Assembly: GCF_012641185.1 (NCBI RefSeq)
Contig: NZ_JAAXLK010000015.1
Location: 1-64,000, forward strand
DNA length: 64,000 bases
Reading direction: 5' to 3'
From: Levilactobacillus tujiorum
Lineage (GTDB): Bacteria > Bacillota > Bacilli > Lactobacillales > Lactobacillaceae
Shown here: piece by piece, positions 50,447-60,322 of the stretch
Layout: each line of letters starts with the position of its first letter
Position numbering within the stretch: position 1 is the first letter of the stretch
Notes under the pieces: generated by a model
Seen by the model: the letters and a program-made list of their open reading frames with translations, nothing else
What the model was told of the DNA's origin: nothing
Database searches by the model: none
Program-made: the position numbers and the translations under genes

Positions 50447-53290
50447 TCAAACTTCCGGTGGCGTCTGGGGACCGGCCGGCTGTTTTTCAAAAAAATTAAT
50501 TAAACCTTGGGAAATTGTCGTCACGTCTCCGGTGGTACGCGGCAAGTCTGCCGGCAAGGCGCGTAAAATACTCTGTCCGTACTGCCGCTCGACCAATCGC
50601 TGATCCAGAATCACAATGGCCCCGTGATCGGTTGGCGTCCGGATTAACCGTCCCACTCCTTGACGCAACTTCAGCGTTGCTGCCGGGAGAGCCGCATTGT
50701 AAAACGGATTCTTGCCAGCCGCCTCTAAGCGTGCATAGTCCGCCTTCACAAAGACCCGATCGGGCGAATCGAACGGTAGCCGGGTCACAATCAACAGTTC
50801 CAGTTGTTCAGCGGGCAGATCGATGCCCTCCCAGAAGCTAGCCGCCCCCAAGAGAATGGCCCCGTGGCTGGTGGCGAACCGTTTGGCAATCCGTTCACGA
50901 CTCCCACTGATCCCCTGAGCGAAGATCTCACGTTGGGCAAATTCGGGCTGATCAACCAATTGCTGGTAGACCTGTTCAATCACACTGAGTGAGTTGAATA
51001 GAATCAACGTCTGTTTATTCACCGCACCCGCAATCTGCGTAATGGCGGCCGTCAGGTAGGTGACATAGTCGGCCGGCGCTACCCGATTAAGCTCAGGCCC
51101 CGACTCTGCAATAAAGAGCTGGGCTTGCTGTGCGTAGTCAAAGCTCGACCGCATCCGATGCGTGACCGTGGCTTCCCGTTCCAAATCGAATTGATCCAAA
51201 ACGTACTGTGACCGTCCCGATGAGAAGAGGGTCGCCCCCGTCAAGAGCACTGGCTGAAAGTGACTGTAAATTTGTCGGCGTAGAAAGCCTTCGGTCGCCA
51301 ACAAGCCACTGGCTAACTGCAGACTCGTCCGGTCCCCAACGTGATTAATGGTTACCCAGAACAAGCTGGCCGTCTGGGTCTTCGTCACCTGGGCAAAGAT
51401 GTCTTGCAACTGTAAAACGTCATCATCAAATTGATGAACGCGCGTATCGACTTGGGCAAATAGATGCTGCTCTGGCGCTGAGAAACGATCCCGCTGCCGG
51501 TCAAAGCTTTGCCGTAGCGCTGCCAACTCGGCCAACAGGTCCGTCGTATCCTCCTTGATCGTCGCCATTAACGGATCCGTCTGGGGACGCAACGCGTTCA
51601 GTGCTGCCGTTGGGATTAACTTTTCAATGGTTTGGTTCTGATTGTTTCCACGTTGCCGGGCCAAGAAGGCTAAGAAGAGTTGATTGACCAGTTGATTCAA
51701 CGTGGCCTCTAATTTTTCACTCAGCCGAACCATACGATGCAACGTATTAACCGCTTGCGTATCTCCCGTGAATAGGCCTAACAAGCTAGGCCCCATCTCC
51801 CGATTGATATCGCGTTGAATGTGGTGCAACGCATTGGTCAGATTCGCAAACTTAATCTGCGTCCGCCGCTGACGTAAGGTATTCTCTACCAAGTGCTGGG
51901 CTTCATCAATCACCAGGTACGGCCGTTCTAAGCGTTCTCCCAAGTCCTGAGCGTGCTCACTCAAATAAGCATGATTGACAATCACGACTTGCGCCTGCGC
52001 CATTTGTTCATCCCGCCGCCGCAAGAAATCATCGTCAAAGAATGGACTGTCCGGTTGAACGGCCCCTTCGTGAACAACTTCCTGAAAGTAAGGTGCCCGG
52101 TAGGTGGCTAAATGCAATTCATCTAAGTCCCCCGTCGTGGTCATGGTTAACCACACCAATAAACGCAGCTTCAGCAACTGCGTTTGCTTAGAACTCTCAG
52201 CAACTTTGAGGGTCGTCGCAAATTTTTGCAAATCCAAGTAATGGCGGCTTCCCTTGACCAACACCGCATTAATCTGAAATGGCACAATCTGGTTAAGCAA
52301 CGGCAAGGTCTGATCGAGCAGTTGCTCTTGCAACAGCGTCGTGGCCGTACTAATCACCACGGTATGTCCCTGCTGACTTAGGTAGGCCATCGGCAACAAG
52401 TAGCCCAAGCTCTTCCCAATTCCGGTTGGAGCCTCGACGATCATCTGTTTAACCGGATGCTGATCACTGGCCGCATAATTATTGTAAATATAATTCATCA
52501 TTTTGGCCTGTTCTGGCCGCCATTCCAAATTATCCGGCATCAATTTCTGTTTCTGCTTCTTGGTCTTCGGATACTTAGTCGGCGCGGCCAACGTGGTGGC
52601 TGGAAGCGCGGTGGCATGCCGTAGTGCCAGCCCATTTTTAACGTACAGATAATTAGGGAGTTGCCGCGGCCGTTCCGTGTTGAGCCGCAAAGCCACGTCA
52701 AAAAGAGCTGCCGTTTGGAGCGGTAGTTCTGGGTGCAGGTTAATCATTTGTTGTAGCGTGACCATCGGCAAGGCCCGCAAGCGACGGAAGAGAAAGATGA
52801 AAAGTTCCGCCGTGGCACTCGCATCGCTGTCCGCTGAATGGGGGTTATCGTGTTCAATATTAAATAACCGACTTAAATCACGTAACCGGAAACTCGCCGC
52901 TGTCGGCAATAAAATCTGACTCAATGAAACGGTATCGAGCCCTTCAATGGTCAGCTCAGGATAGCCTACGCGGGCAAATTCAGCGTTAATGAAGGGTAAA
53001 TCAAAATTAACGTTATGGGCCACAAAGACCGTATTGGTCAACTGGCTGTACAAAGTTGCTGCCACATCATCAAAGAGTGGCGCATGCCGCACCCGCTTGT
53101 TGGTGATTCCCGTCAGCCGTGAAATGTTGGCCGGAATCTCTCGCAGCGGATTCACATCCGTCTCGAAGCGGTTAATAATCTGATTGTGTTGAACGAAGAC
53201 GCACCCAATTTGGATAATGCGGTCGCCATCTGTCACACTGGTCCCGGTAGTCTCAATATCAACTACCGCATACACCGTGTCTTTATCCAT
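50447..53290 (-). CDS. dinG: DinG-type exonuclease/helicase
   Basis: A 947-residue fusion. The N-terminal DnaQ-like 3'-5' exonuclease (about 1-190) has VVDIETTG, HNVNFDLPFINAEF and HSADSDASATAELF (DEDD residues). The XPD-like helicase has Walker A EAPTGIGKSLGYLLP (about 285), Walker B VIDEAQHL (about 465), SASFWEGIDLPAEQLELLIVTRLPF and a terminal VGRLIRTPTDHGAIVILDQR. No Fe-S cluster cysteines are visible between Walker A and B, as expected for Gram-positive DinG. ATG 53290 (MDKDTVYAVVDIE) is used; the open frame extends to 53347. Followed by tseB. Confidence 0.9.
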   Translation of the reverse strand: MDKDTVYAVVDIETTGTSVTDGDRIIQIGCVFVQHNQIINRFETDVNPLREIPANISRLTGITNKRVRHAPLFDDVAATLYSQLTNTVFVAHNVNFDLPFINAEFARVGYPELTIEGLDTVSLSQILLPTAASFRLRDLSRLFNIEHDNPHSADSDASATAELFIFLFRRLRALPMVTLQQMINLHPELPLQTAALFDVALRLNTERPRQLPNYLYVKNGLALRHATALPATTLAAPTKYPKTKKQKQKLMPDNLEWRPEQAKMMNYIYNNYAASDQHPVKQMIVEAPTGIGKSLGYLLPMAYLSQQGHTVVISTATTLLQEQLLDQTLPLLNQIVPFQINAVLVKGSRHYLDLQKFATTLKVAESSKQTQLLKLRLLVWLTMTTTGDLDELHLATYRAPYFQEVVHEGAVQPDSPFFDDDFLRRRDEQMAQAQVVIVNHAYLSEHAQDLGERLERPYLVIDEAQHLVENTLRQRRTQIKFANLTNALHHIQRDINREMGPSLLGLFTGDTQAVNTLHRMVRLSEKLEATLNQLVNQLFLAFLARQRGNNQNQTIEKLIPTAALNALRPQTDPLMATIKEDTTDLLAELAALRQSFDRQRDRFSAPEQHLFAQVDTRVHQFDDDVLQLQDIFAQVTKTQTASLFWVTINHVGDRTSLQLASGLLATEGFLRRQIYSHFQPVLLTGATLFSSGRSQYVLDQFDLEREATVTHRMRSSFDYAQQAQLFIAESGPELNRVAPADYVTYLTAAITQIAGAVNKQTLILFNSLSVIEQVYQQLVDQPEFAQREIFAQGISGSRERIAKRFATSHGAILLGAASFWEGIDLPAEQLELLIVTRLPFDSPDRVFVKADYARLEAAGKNPFYNAALPAATLKLRQGVGRLIRTPTDHGAIVILDQRLVERQYGQSILRALPADLPRTTGDVTTISQGLINFFEKQPAGPQTPPEV

Positions 53291-53591
53291 AATTTGTTCA
53301 CCAATTTCTGCGCAATTGCGATAATAACTGGCACTATGATACACCACTTACGCGGGTTGTGCTACCACGGAGTTATCCGGGGTCCTCCCCGATCTCTACC
53401 TATCAGGATCACCATCTCATCATCACGATTAGCCTTGGTGATAATCGCAGGTGTTTTTTCGGAAAATTTTCTATAGAAAGGGTTAATTTTTAGTCGAAAT
53501 CGGGATTTTCGACTGCAAAACTAGCACAATGACAATCAGTAGAGTATGATATTCTGGTAGGAATTTTAATGAAGAAAGTGAGCGAGTACCC
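53291..53591. promoter_or_regulatory. Divergent dinG/mevalonate-operon control region with dyads
   Basis: About 300 bases without a gene. It contains a perfect 8-bp dyad AGTCGAAA-N7-TTTCGACT (53492-53514) some 80-100 bases upstream of the mvaK1 start, a GC-rich hairpin near 53380-53396, and a -10-like TATGAT (about 53548). A weak TAGCAC lies 17 bases upstream of it. The dyad could be an operator for the mevalonate operon. Confidence 0.45.
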
Positions 53592-54539
53592 TTGGGAAGA
53601 ACGGTCCACGGAAAAAGTAATGCCAAAATCATTCTAATCGGTGATCACAGCGTGGTGTACGGTCAACCAGCCATTGCTTTGCCACTACCCTCGGTGACGA
53701 CTAACGTCACTATCCGTGAAACAGCCACCGGCCAACGACTAAACAGCCGGTACTTTGACGGACCAATCAGTCGTTTAGGCCAGAACTTAGCCGGCGTTGC
53801 TAAGCTCATCGACACCTTACTCACCCGGTTTGACGGTCAACAAACGCCCTTTGAAATGACCATTACCAGTGATCTGCCTGCTGAACGGGGGATGGGATCA
53901 TCCGCGGCAGTTGCGGTTGCCATTACGCGCGCACTCTACGCCTTCTTTGAGCGACCATTGAACCGTGACCTCTTGCTCGCCGATGCCGAAATTGCCGAGA
54001 AAATTACCCACGGCAACCCGAGTGGCATTGACGCGGCGACGGTCAGTTCAAACGTTCCCATCTGGTTCGTGCCACACCGGGAGACCACCCAGATTCCCTT
54101 TGCCTTACAAGGTTACCTGGTCATCGCCGATAGTGGCATCAAGGGTCAGACTGGTAAGGCCGTTGCCGCCGTGGCGCGACGCCAAACGACGATGCCCACT
54201 GAAACCAACCAGCAGATTCAGACGTTAGGTCAACTCAGTGTGGCCGCCCGCGCAGCCTTGGCTAAACCCGACCTGCGCCAACTCGGTCAAATCATCAGCG
54301 ATGCTCAGCAGCAATTACAGGGGCTGGGCGTGAGTTCGCGTGAACTGGACCATCTCACCCAGGTTGCCACGGCTAACGGCGCGCTGGGGGCTAAATTGAC
54401 CGGTGGCGGGATGGGCGGCTGTCTGATTGCCCTGTGTCCCGACCGGTCAACCACCCAACGGGTTCAACAAAGTTTAGTTGATGCCGGCGCAACCGCCACC
54501 TGGATCGAAGCCTTTAATTTAGAGGAGGACCCCCAATGA
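53592..54539 (+). CDS. mvaK1: Mevalonate kinase
   Basis: A 315-residue GHMP kinase phosphorylating mevalonate. The start GKSNAKIILIGDHSVVYGQPAIALPL, the ATP-binding loop PAERGMGSSAAVAVAITRALY (about 95-115), the catalytic Asp in HGNPSGIDAATVSSN and the late glycine motif GALGAKLTGGGMGGCLIAL are all present. The start is a TTG at 53592 with a poor ribosome site. A better-supported ATG (53568, AGGA upstream) opens a different frame, so the true start is unclear. It is first in the mvaK1-mvaD-mvaK2-fni operon and overlaps mvaD by four bases. Confidence 0.9.
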   Translation: MGRTVHGKSNAKIILIGDHSVVYGQPAIALPLPSVTTNVTIRETATGQRLNSRYFDGPISRLGQNLAGVAKLIDTLLTRFDGQQTPFEMTITSDLPAERGMGSSAAVAVAITRALYAFFERPLNRDLLLADAEIAEKITHGNPSGIDAATVSSNVPIWFVPHRETTQIPFALQGYLVIADSGIKGQTGKAVAAVARRQTTMPTETNQQIQTLGQLSVAARAALAKPDLRQLGQIISDAQQQLQGLGVSSRELDHLTQVATANGALGAKLTGGGMGGCLIALCPDRSTTQRVQQSLVDAGATATWIEAFNLEEDPQ

Positions 54540-55513
54540 ACGCAGCTGTAACTGCACGAGCACACACCAATATTGCGTTAGTTAAGTACTGGGGCAAAGC
54601 GAATACTGACCTCATCATCCCCCAAACCAGTAGCTTGTCACTCACGTTGGATCAATTTTATACTGAGACGACGGTCGCCTTCGATGAGGGGCTGACGAGT
54701 GACCACGTTTCGGTCAACCACCAAGTGCTGACTGCTCAACAAGCTAGCAAAGTACATAATTTCTTAAACCTAGTGCGCCAGCAGTCCTCGCGCACCTCTT
54801 TTGCGCGGGTCACCTCGGTCAATCATGTGCCAACGGCTGCGGGACTGGCTTCTTCTGCTTCCGCCTTCGCGGCCTTAGCGGGGGCTGCTAGCCGTGCTGC
54901 GGGGCTTTCGTTGGATCGCACCGCGCTCTCCCGCCTCGCGCGCCGCGGTTCGGGCTCCGCAACGCGGTCCATCTTTGGTGGCTTCGTTGAATGGCACGCT
55001 GGGCATGACGATCTTAGTTCATACGCGGTTCCGTTGATTGAAAAGGTGGACTGGCCGATCGCCGTTGTCGCTTTAATCCTTGACTCTCACCACAAGAAGG
55101 TCAGTTCTCGGCAAGGGATGCAAAATAGCGTGAACACGTCACCCTACTATCCTGCTTGGAAGCAGATTGTCGCCGACGACCTCGCTGCCATCAAGCCAGC
55201 CATCCTTGCCCAAGATTTCACCACGGTAGGTGAAACGTTGGAGTCCAATGCCATGCGGATGCACGCGTTAACACTGAGTGCTTGGCCACCTTACAGTTAC
55301 TTCAACGGTGATACCCTAACCGCCATGCAAACGGTCAAATTGCTCCGCCATGAAGGGATTGAATGCTATTATACGTTAGACGCTGGCCCTAACCTCAAGA
55401 TCTTCTGTAAGGCTACCAACGTCGCCACGATTCAGACACGCTTGGCACAACAATTTGGTGCCGACAACATCATCGTGGCGCAGCCCGGACCGGGCATTCA
55501 ATTTCTAGATTAG
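54536..55513 (+). CDS. mvaD: Diphosphomevalonate decarboxylase
   Basis: A 325-residue GHMP enzyme producing isopentenyl diphosphate. The family motifs are ARAHTNIALVKYWGK, LIIPQTSSLSLTLDQFYTET, the ATP loop VPTAAGLASSASAFAALAGA (about 100-118), RRGSGSATRSIFGGFVEW, and HHKKVSSRQGMQNSVNTSPYY with the catalytic region. The ATG overlaps the mvaK1 stop (ATGA) and has GAGGAGG upstream, so it is coupled. Fully conserved active site. Next gene 59 bases downstream. Confidence 0.95.
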   Translation: MNAAVTARAHTNIALVKYWGKANTDLIIPQTSSLSLTLDQFYTETTVAFDEGLTSDHVSVNHQVLTAQQASKVHNFLNLVRQQSSRTSFARVTSVNHVPTAAGLASSASAFAALAGAASRAAGLSLDRTALSRLARRGSGSATRSIFGGFVEWHAGHDDLSSYAVPLIEKVDWPIAVVALILDSHHKKVSSRQGMQNSVNTSPYYPAWKQIVADDLAAIKPAILAQDFTTVGETLESNAMRMHALTLSAWPPYSYFNGDTLTAMQTVKLLRHEGIECYYTLDAGPNLKIFCKATNVATIQTRLAQQFGADNIIVAQPGPGIQFLD

Positions 55514-55572
55514 CTTTAAGTCAACTCAAAACAATTTTAAAATATGCTATGTTACAGAAGGGACCTGATTTT

Positions 55573-56646
55573 TTGATTTCCGCGCAAGCACCCGGAAAAC
55601 TCTATATTGCTGGTGAATACGCCGTCGTCGAACCGGGATATCCGGCAATTATCGTTGCCTTGAACCAGTTCGTTACCGTGACGATCACACCAAGTCACGA
55701 CTACGGGCGAATCGCCTCCAAACAATACCAAGAGAACTCTCTTTACTGGCAACGCCAGGGAAGTGAGCTCGTTTTTGACAATCGGGATAATCCCTTTCAC
55801 TACATCTTATCTGCGATTCGTCTGACTGAACAATACGCGCAGTCACTAGGCAAGCCCTTGGCGATCTATCACCTAAACGTGAATAGTGAGCTGGACAGCG
55901 CCGACGGTAAGAAGTACGGTCTGGGCTCCTCAGCCGCTGTTACCGTAGCCACCGTCAAGGCGTTATGCCAATTCTATGATATTACGATGCCTAAGGACCG
56001 CCTCTTCAAGTTGGCCGCTATTGCCCACCTAGATGTTCAAGGCAACGGCTCCTTGGGTGACATTGCAGCCTCCGTCTACGGTGGTTGGATTGCCTATCAA
56101 GCTTTCGACCGTGACTGGCTGGCTTCCGCTCGGCGTGAGATCAAGCTCAGCGACCTCCTCAATATGGACTGGCCCGGACTGCAGATCGAACTCCTGACGC
56201 CACCCGAATCTCTTCGCCTCATGATTGGCTGGACCGGAACTCCCGCCTCAACCTCTCATTTGGTTGATAAGGTGGCGCTATTTAAAGCAACCCGGCGAGA
56301 TGACTACCACGCCTTTCTACGTGAGAGTAAAGCCTGCCTGCAACGCATGATCGCTGGCTTTCACGCCCAAGACTTAGCTGCCATTCAAGCCGAAATTGGC
56401 ATCAATCGTCAGTTGCTCAATCGCCTAGCTGACTTGAGCCACGTAACCATTGAAACCACGTTGCTCAAAACGATGTGCGACGTGGCCGTTCACATCGGCG
56501 GTGCCGCCAAGTCTTCTGGCGCCGGTGGCGGGGACTGTGGTATCGTCATTATCAATGCGGCCAAGGATTTAGCCGGTCTATTACGCGAGTGGGAACACCG
56601 CGGCATCGAGCCCCTAAAATTGAATGTCCATCACGTGATTGAATAA
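55573..56646 (+). CDS. mvaK2: Phosphomevalonate kinase
   Basis: A 357-residue GHMP kinase. [29 protein letters not shown] is the start, [22 protein letters not shown] the ATP loop (about 115-136), [19 protein letters not shown] the catalytic region, and [17 protein letters not shown] the C-terminal glycine motif. I start at TTG 55573 (8 bases after AAGGGA); an ATG at 55549 lacks a ribosome site and is nearly on top of it. In the same operon between mvaD and fni. Confidence 0.95.
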   Translation: MISAQAPGKLYIAGEYAVVEPGYPAIIVALNQFVTVTITPSHDYGRIASKQYQENSLYWQRQGSELVFDNRDNPFHYILSAIRLTEQYAQSLGKPLAIYHLNVNSELDSADGKKYGLGSSAAVTVATVKALCQFYDITMPKDRLFKLAAIAHLDVQGNGSLGDIAASVYGGWIAYQAFDRDWLASARREIKLSDLLNMDWPGLQIELLTPPESLRLMIGWTGTPASTSHLVDKVALFKATRRDDYHAFLRESKACLQRMIAGFHAQDLAAIQAEIGINRQLLNRLADLSHVTIETTLLKTMCDVAVHIGGAAKSSGAGGGDCGIVIINAAKDLAGLLREWEHRGIEPLKLNVHHVIE

Positions 56647-56656
56647 GGAGATCATT

Positions 56657-57697
56657 ATGGAACAGCTTTCACGCCACGCCCATCGAAAAGATGAACACCT
56701 TTCGTTGGCCGAAAAATTCTACGAACCCCGCGCCACCAGCCAATTCGATCAGCTCCGTTTTATTCATCAGAGCCTGCCCGAGATGTCCTATGACCAGGTG
56801 GATCTTCACACCCAGCTGGGACCGCTCACTCTGCCGGTGCCTATGATGATCGAAGCAATGACCGGTGGCAGTCCCCGGACTGGTAAAGTAAACGCGATGC
56901 TGGGCAGAATCGCAGCGGCGACTGGTATGCCGGTCGCCAGCGGCTCACAGAGCATTGCGCTCAAAGATGCCCGGGCCGTCCCTACGTTTAGCGTCTTACG
57001 TGAAAACAATCCGGATGGCCTGATCTTCGCTAATATTGGCGCCGGTCACTCGGTCGCCCAAGCTCGGGCTGCGGTGGAAATGCTGGCGGCCGATGCGCTT
57101 GAGATTCACATCAACGCTGCTCAGGAGCTCGTGATGCCTGAAGGTGACCGTGACTTTCACTGGCTCGCCGAAATTGGTGAAATCGTGGCAGCCCTAGACG
57201 TCCCCGTCATCGTCAAAGAGGTGGGCTTCGGGATGGCTCACGAAACGCTCAGCCAACTGGTCCAAGTAGGCGTACAATACGTTGATCTAGGTGGTCGCGG
57301 CGGCACTAACTTCGCGCAAATCGAAAACTTTCGGCGCCCAGAAAAGGAGCTCACTTACCTCGCGGGCTGGGGACAATCCACTGTCGAATCGCTACTCGAA
57401 GCGCGGCAGGTACCTGACCTCACCGTGATTGCTACCGGTGGAATTCGGCAGCCTCTGGATGTCGCAAAGGCCCTCGCCTTGGGCGCTACCGTCGTGGGAA
57501 GTGCCGGTCACATTCTCCACAGTCTGATTAAAACCGACGAAGCCACCACGACTGCCCAACTACTGGACTGGCAAGTCGGCTTAAAAACCATTATGACCCT
57601 ACTGGGCGTGCAAAATGTAGCCGAGCTACGGCAACAACGCCTCCTGCTATCCCCAGAATTGGAGAGTTATTGTCGACAGCGCCAACTAACTTATTAG
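56657..57697 (+). CDS. fni: Type 2 isopentenyl-diphosphate delta-isomerase
   Basis: A 346-residue FMN-dependent isomerase making dimethylallyl diphosphate. It shows a start [13 protein letters not shown], the FMN/NADPH loop [55 protein letters not shown] and [31 protein letters not shown] 56657 has AAGGAG 6 bases upstream; the in-frame TTG at 56639 overlaps mvaK2. Last gene of the mevalonate operon, followed by a strong terminator. It completes the route from mevalonate to both C5 isoprenoid units. Confidence 0.95.
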   Translation: MEQLSRHAHRKDEHLSLAEKFYEPRATSQFDQLRFIHQSLPEMSYDQVDLHTQLGPLTLPVPMMIEAMTGGSPRTGKVNAMLGRIAAATGMPVASGSQSIALKDARAVPTFSVLRENNPDGLIFANIGAGHSVAQARAAVEMLAADALEIHINAAQELVMPEGDRDFHWLAEIGEIVAALDVPVIVKEVGFGMAHETLSQLVQVGVQYVDLGGRGGTNFAQIENFRRPEKELTYLAGWGQSTVESLLEARQVPDLTVIATGGIRQPLDVAKALALGATVVGSAGHILHSLIKTDEATTTAQLLDWQVGLKTIMTLLGVQNVAELRQQRLLLSPELESYCRQRQLTY

Positions 57698-57714
57698 AAA
57701 TGCTCAGCACAACA

Positions 57715-57771
57715 AAATCCCCAGTGAACGGCCGGTCAATGTCATCGACCACCATTCACTGGGGATTTTTT
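57715..57771. terminator. Terminator of the mevalonate operon
   Basis: AAATCCCCAGTGAA (57715-57728) pairs exactly with TTCACTGGGGATTT (57755-57768), followed by TTTTAT. The 26-base loop contains a further GCCGG/TCATCGACC section. The A-run on the left lets it serve rsmF as well. Confidence 0.85.
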
Positions 57772-57786
57772 ATTGTCTTCTAGTCG

Positions 57787-59157
57787 TTAAACCATCACAT
57801 TATCCGTATCATACACGGTGAACCGTAACCCTTTAGGGAAGAAATTCTTGACGGTGTTTCCCACGACTTTACCAAAACCAACTGGTTGGTCGGCACACGT
57901 CAATAAATACCAGCCCTTTTGTGGCGCTGTTTCTAGCGTAAACGTTTCGCCGTGGACCCAAGCCTTCCATTGATCCGTCGTAATGGACAGCACCTGTTGA
58001 ACGGTATGGGGATCACTGGCTAAAGCCAACGCATACGCCGGCTCAAACCGGTTCTTCTTGAACATTCCCAGGTGTAATCCGGGCCGAAAAACGTGGCACT
58101 TTTTGAGATCCGGCAGCCCAGCCGGAACCGCAAAGAGCTGATCCTTAACCGTGACCAAGTCGGGAAACTCACTGACACCGACTTGCTGGGCAAATGACTG
58201 CCACAATTTACGCTGATCGGCCGTCAAGGGGTTACCTAACTTCGCTTGTCCGTGAACAGCTCGGCCATCACCAGCAGCGCGTTCCAGCTTAGCAACGAAG
58301 TGCCCTTCACCTGACATTAAGTGGGGGAACAGCCGCGCTGCCTTCGCCAGCTCTGGATTCCCATCGGCCCACTCAGGACGGGCATCGACCACGCCGCCGA
58401 CCTTCTTAATCGGCACAAGCCGGAAGTCGGGGAAGTTCTTCAAGACCCAGGCCATCATCTGCTCGTCTTCCTCCGGCGCAAAGGTACAAGTGGAGTAAAT
58501 TAGCTGGCCCCCTGGCTTAACCATTTTTAAGGCTTCCGTCATAATTTCCCGTTGCCGCGTCGCACACTCTTGAACATAATCGAGTGACCAGTAAGACATC
58601 GCCTCCGGGTCCTTGCGAAACATGCCCTCACCGGAACAAGGTGCATCCACCAGTACCTTATCAAAGTAGTCAGTGAAGACGGGGCTCAACCGATCTGGCG
58701 AGTCGTTTAAAATCACGGCACTCCGCACACCGAAGCGCTCCACGTTCTCCGCTAGAACCTTAACCCGCTTACGATTAATTTCATTGGTCACCAATAGCCC
58801 CGTGCCCTGAAGGTAACTGGCCAAATGGGTGGTCTTCCCGCCTGGCGCTGCGCACAGATCCAAGACTTTTTCTCCCGGCTGAGGAGCAGCGGTTGCGCCA
58901 ACAAACATGGCACTGGGTTCCTGACTATAAACGGCCCCGCTCTGGTGGGTCAACGTACGACCCCCAACTGCGCCAAAGTGGCCCCATGGCTCATAGGGAA
59001 CCTCCGGGGTAGCGGTCAACTCTGCTGGCAAGTGGTGCCGCGCCGGATTGATTCGGTACCCGCTCAGACTAGTCGTTTCAAAACTCGCTAAGAAATCGTC
59101 AGCCTCCGCTCCCAGCAGTTGGCGATACTTGGTTATAAAATCCTTAGGTAAATTCAC
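57787..59157 (-). CDS. rsmF: RsmF/NOP2-type rRNA m5C methyltransferase
   Basis: A 456-residue SAM-dependent enzyme of the RsmB/NOP2 family. The N-terminal region LPKDFITKYRQLLGAEADDFLASFE is followed by motif I VLDLCAAPGGKTTHLASYLQG (about 105-125), motif IV DAPCSGEGMFRKDPEAM with the first catalytic Cys, and motif VI YSTCTFAPEEDEQM with the nucleophile Cys. The C-terminal part holds the RsmF pre-PUA/PUA-like domain. The GTG at 59157 is chosen (GGAGGA 7 bases upstream) over the ATG at 59178. Confidence 0.9.
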   Translation of the reverse strand: MNLPKDFITKYRQLLGAEADDFLASFETTSLSGYRINPARHHLPAELTATPEVPYEPWGHFGAVGGRTLTHQSGAVYSQEPSAMFVGATAAPQPGEKVLDLCAAPGGKTTHLASYLQGTGLLVTNEINRKRVKVLAENVERFGVRSAVILNDSPDRLSPVFTDYFDKVLVDAPCSGEGMFRKDPEAMSYWSLDYVQECATRQREIMTEALKMVKPGGQLIYSTCTFAPEEDEQMMAWVLKNFPDFRLVPIKKVGGVVDARPEWADGNPELAKAARLFPHLMSGEGHFVAKLERAAGDGRAVHGQAKLGNPLTADQRKLWQSFAQQVGVSEFPDLVTVKDQLFAVPAGLPDLKKCHVFRPGLHLGMFKKNRFEPAYALALASDPHTVQQVLSITTDQWKAWVHGETFTLETAPQKGWYLLTCADQPVGFGKVVGNTVKNFFPKGLRFTVYDTDNVMV

Positions 59158-59355
59158 CGTTATTCCTCCATATTGCATGCTACAATTAATTAGTTGCTAT
59201 ATACATAATGCTAGAATTGTCACTTTCACTTCGCCTATTATACCCGTTTCTCCATGAGAGCACTACCCCATCTCCGATTGAAATGGATGCAACTCAGGCC
59301 AAACTATGGTAAATTGAAAGGGTTACTTTACTTCAAAAATGCGAGGTGTTCTCTG

Positions 59356-60168
59356 TTGGAACGAAAATTAATCGCCATTGATTTAGATGGCACCACTTTA
59401 AATGCGGACGCCCAGATCTCGGCTAAGACCAAGGCCGTTTTAACTCAGGCCCGCGAAGCCGGTCACATCGTCAGCATTGTTACGGGACGACCGAACCGCA
59501 TCTCGTCAAACTTTTACGACGAGCTTCACCTGGATGGCCCCATGATTAACTTTAATGGTAGTCTCGGCCACATCCCCCACGAACACTGGCAAGGGGAATA
59601 CCAATACACGTTCAACAAGGAAGTGGCGTTCGACCTGCTCGCCCACCGCGATGAGCTGGGGATCAATATGATTGCGGCTGAAGGTAAGAATCTTTTTCTC
59701 GCCGTTCGGCAGCACCCAGTCGAAGTCGGCTTCTTTCCCACCGTTCTTAAATCTAACGAAATTTTAAATCACAAGACGTTACAAGAGAACCCTACAAGTC
59801 TGACAGTAGCGGTCGACCGCAGTCATCAGGAACACCTGCTCAGCTATCTCCAACACCATTTCAGCGACATCATTGACGCCGCTCCCTGGGGTGGTCCCAA
59901 TTCGGTGGTTGAGTTAGGCGTCAAGGGCGTGCAAAAGGCCACCGGCGTGGAAGCTCTGGCCCACCATTACCACATTCAGCGTCAGAATATCATTGCCTTC
60001 GGTGACGAACATAACGATAGCGCAATGATTGATTACGCTGGTTGGGGCGTTGCCATGCAAAACGCCACTGCACCAATCAGACGACTGGCTAATGACGTGA
60101 CCGAGCTGGATAATAATCACGACGGCTTAGCCCATTATTTACAGAACTACCTTCAGCTTGCTGAATAG
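59356..60168 (+). CDS. Cof-type HAD-IIB phosphatase
   Basis: A 270-residue sugar-phosphate/flavin phosphatase. Motif I is LIAIDLDGTTLN (nucleophile Asp), motif II SIVTGRPN, the Lys motif ELGVKGVQKATGVEAL and motif IV IIAFGDEHNDSAMIDYAGWGVAMQNA. A C2B cap (about 85-190) lies between motifs II and III. The substrate is not predictable. I start at TTG 59356, 9 bases after AGGTG; the open frame reaches 59254 but the extra residues lack similarity. A long stem-loop terminator follows. Confidence 0.85.
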   Translation: MERKLIAIDLDGTTLNADAQISAKTKAVLTQAREAGHIVSIVTGRPNRISSNFYDELHLDGPMINFNGSLGHIPHEHWQGEYQYTFNKEVAFDLLAHRDELGINMIAAEGKNLFLAVRQHPVEVGFFPTVLKSNEILNHKTLQENPTSLTVAVDRSHQEHLLSYLQHHFSDIIDAAPWGGPNSVVELGVKGVQKATGVEALAHHYHIQRQNIIAFGDEHNDSAMIDYAGWGVAMQNATAPIRRLANDVTELDNNHDGLAHYLQNYLQLAE

Positions 60169-60202
60169 GAATACCATCTTTTATACTAACTGGTCGCACA
60201 AT

Positions 60203-60270
60203 AAAGCGTCTGAAAAAGTGTGAGGATCTACACATTTCCTGTAGATCCTCACACTTTCTCAGGCGCTTTT
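60203..60270. terminator. Very long terminator hairpin
   Basis: The two arms (about 60203-60232 and 60240-60270) form a 26-30 bp stem, including GTGTGAGGATCTACA and its complement, with one to two mismatches and a short loop, then TTTT. It separates the HAD gene from the convergent M20 peptidase gene. Confidence 0.85.
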
Positions 60271-60322
60271 AAGTCGTTCAAATTAGCTACCTTCGAATTT
60301 TTCTAGACTGTTTTCTCTGTAA

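Noticed and set aside
53345-53365. T-box-like words (GGGT...TACCACGG) in the dinG/mvaK1 gap
   Set aside because: The T-box core is interrupted by five extra bases, no stem I or specifier loop is visible, and neither neighbour is an aminoacyl-tRNA or amino-acid gene.
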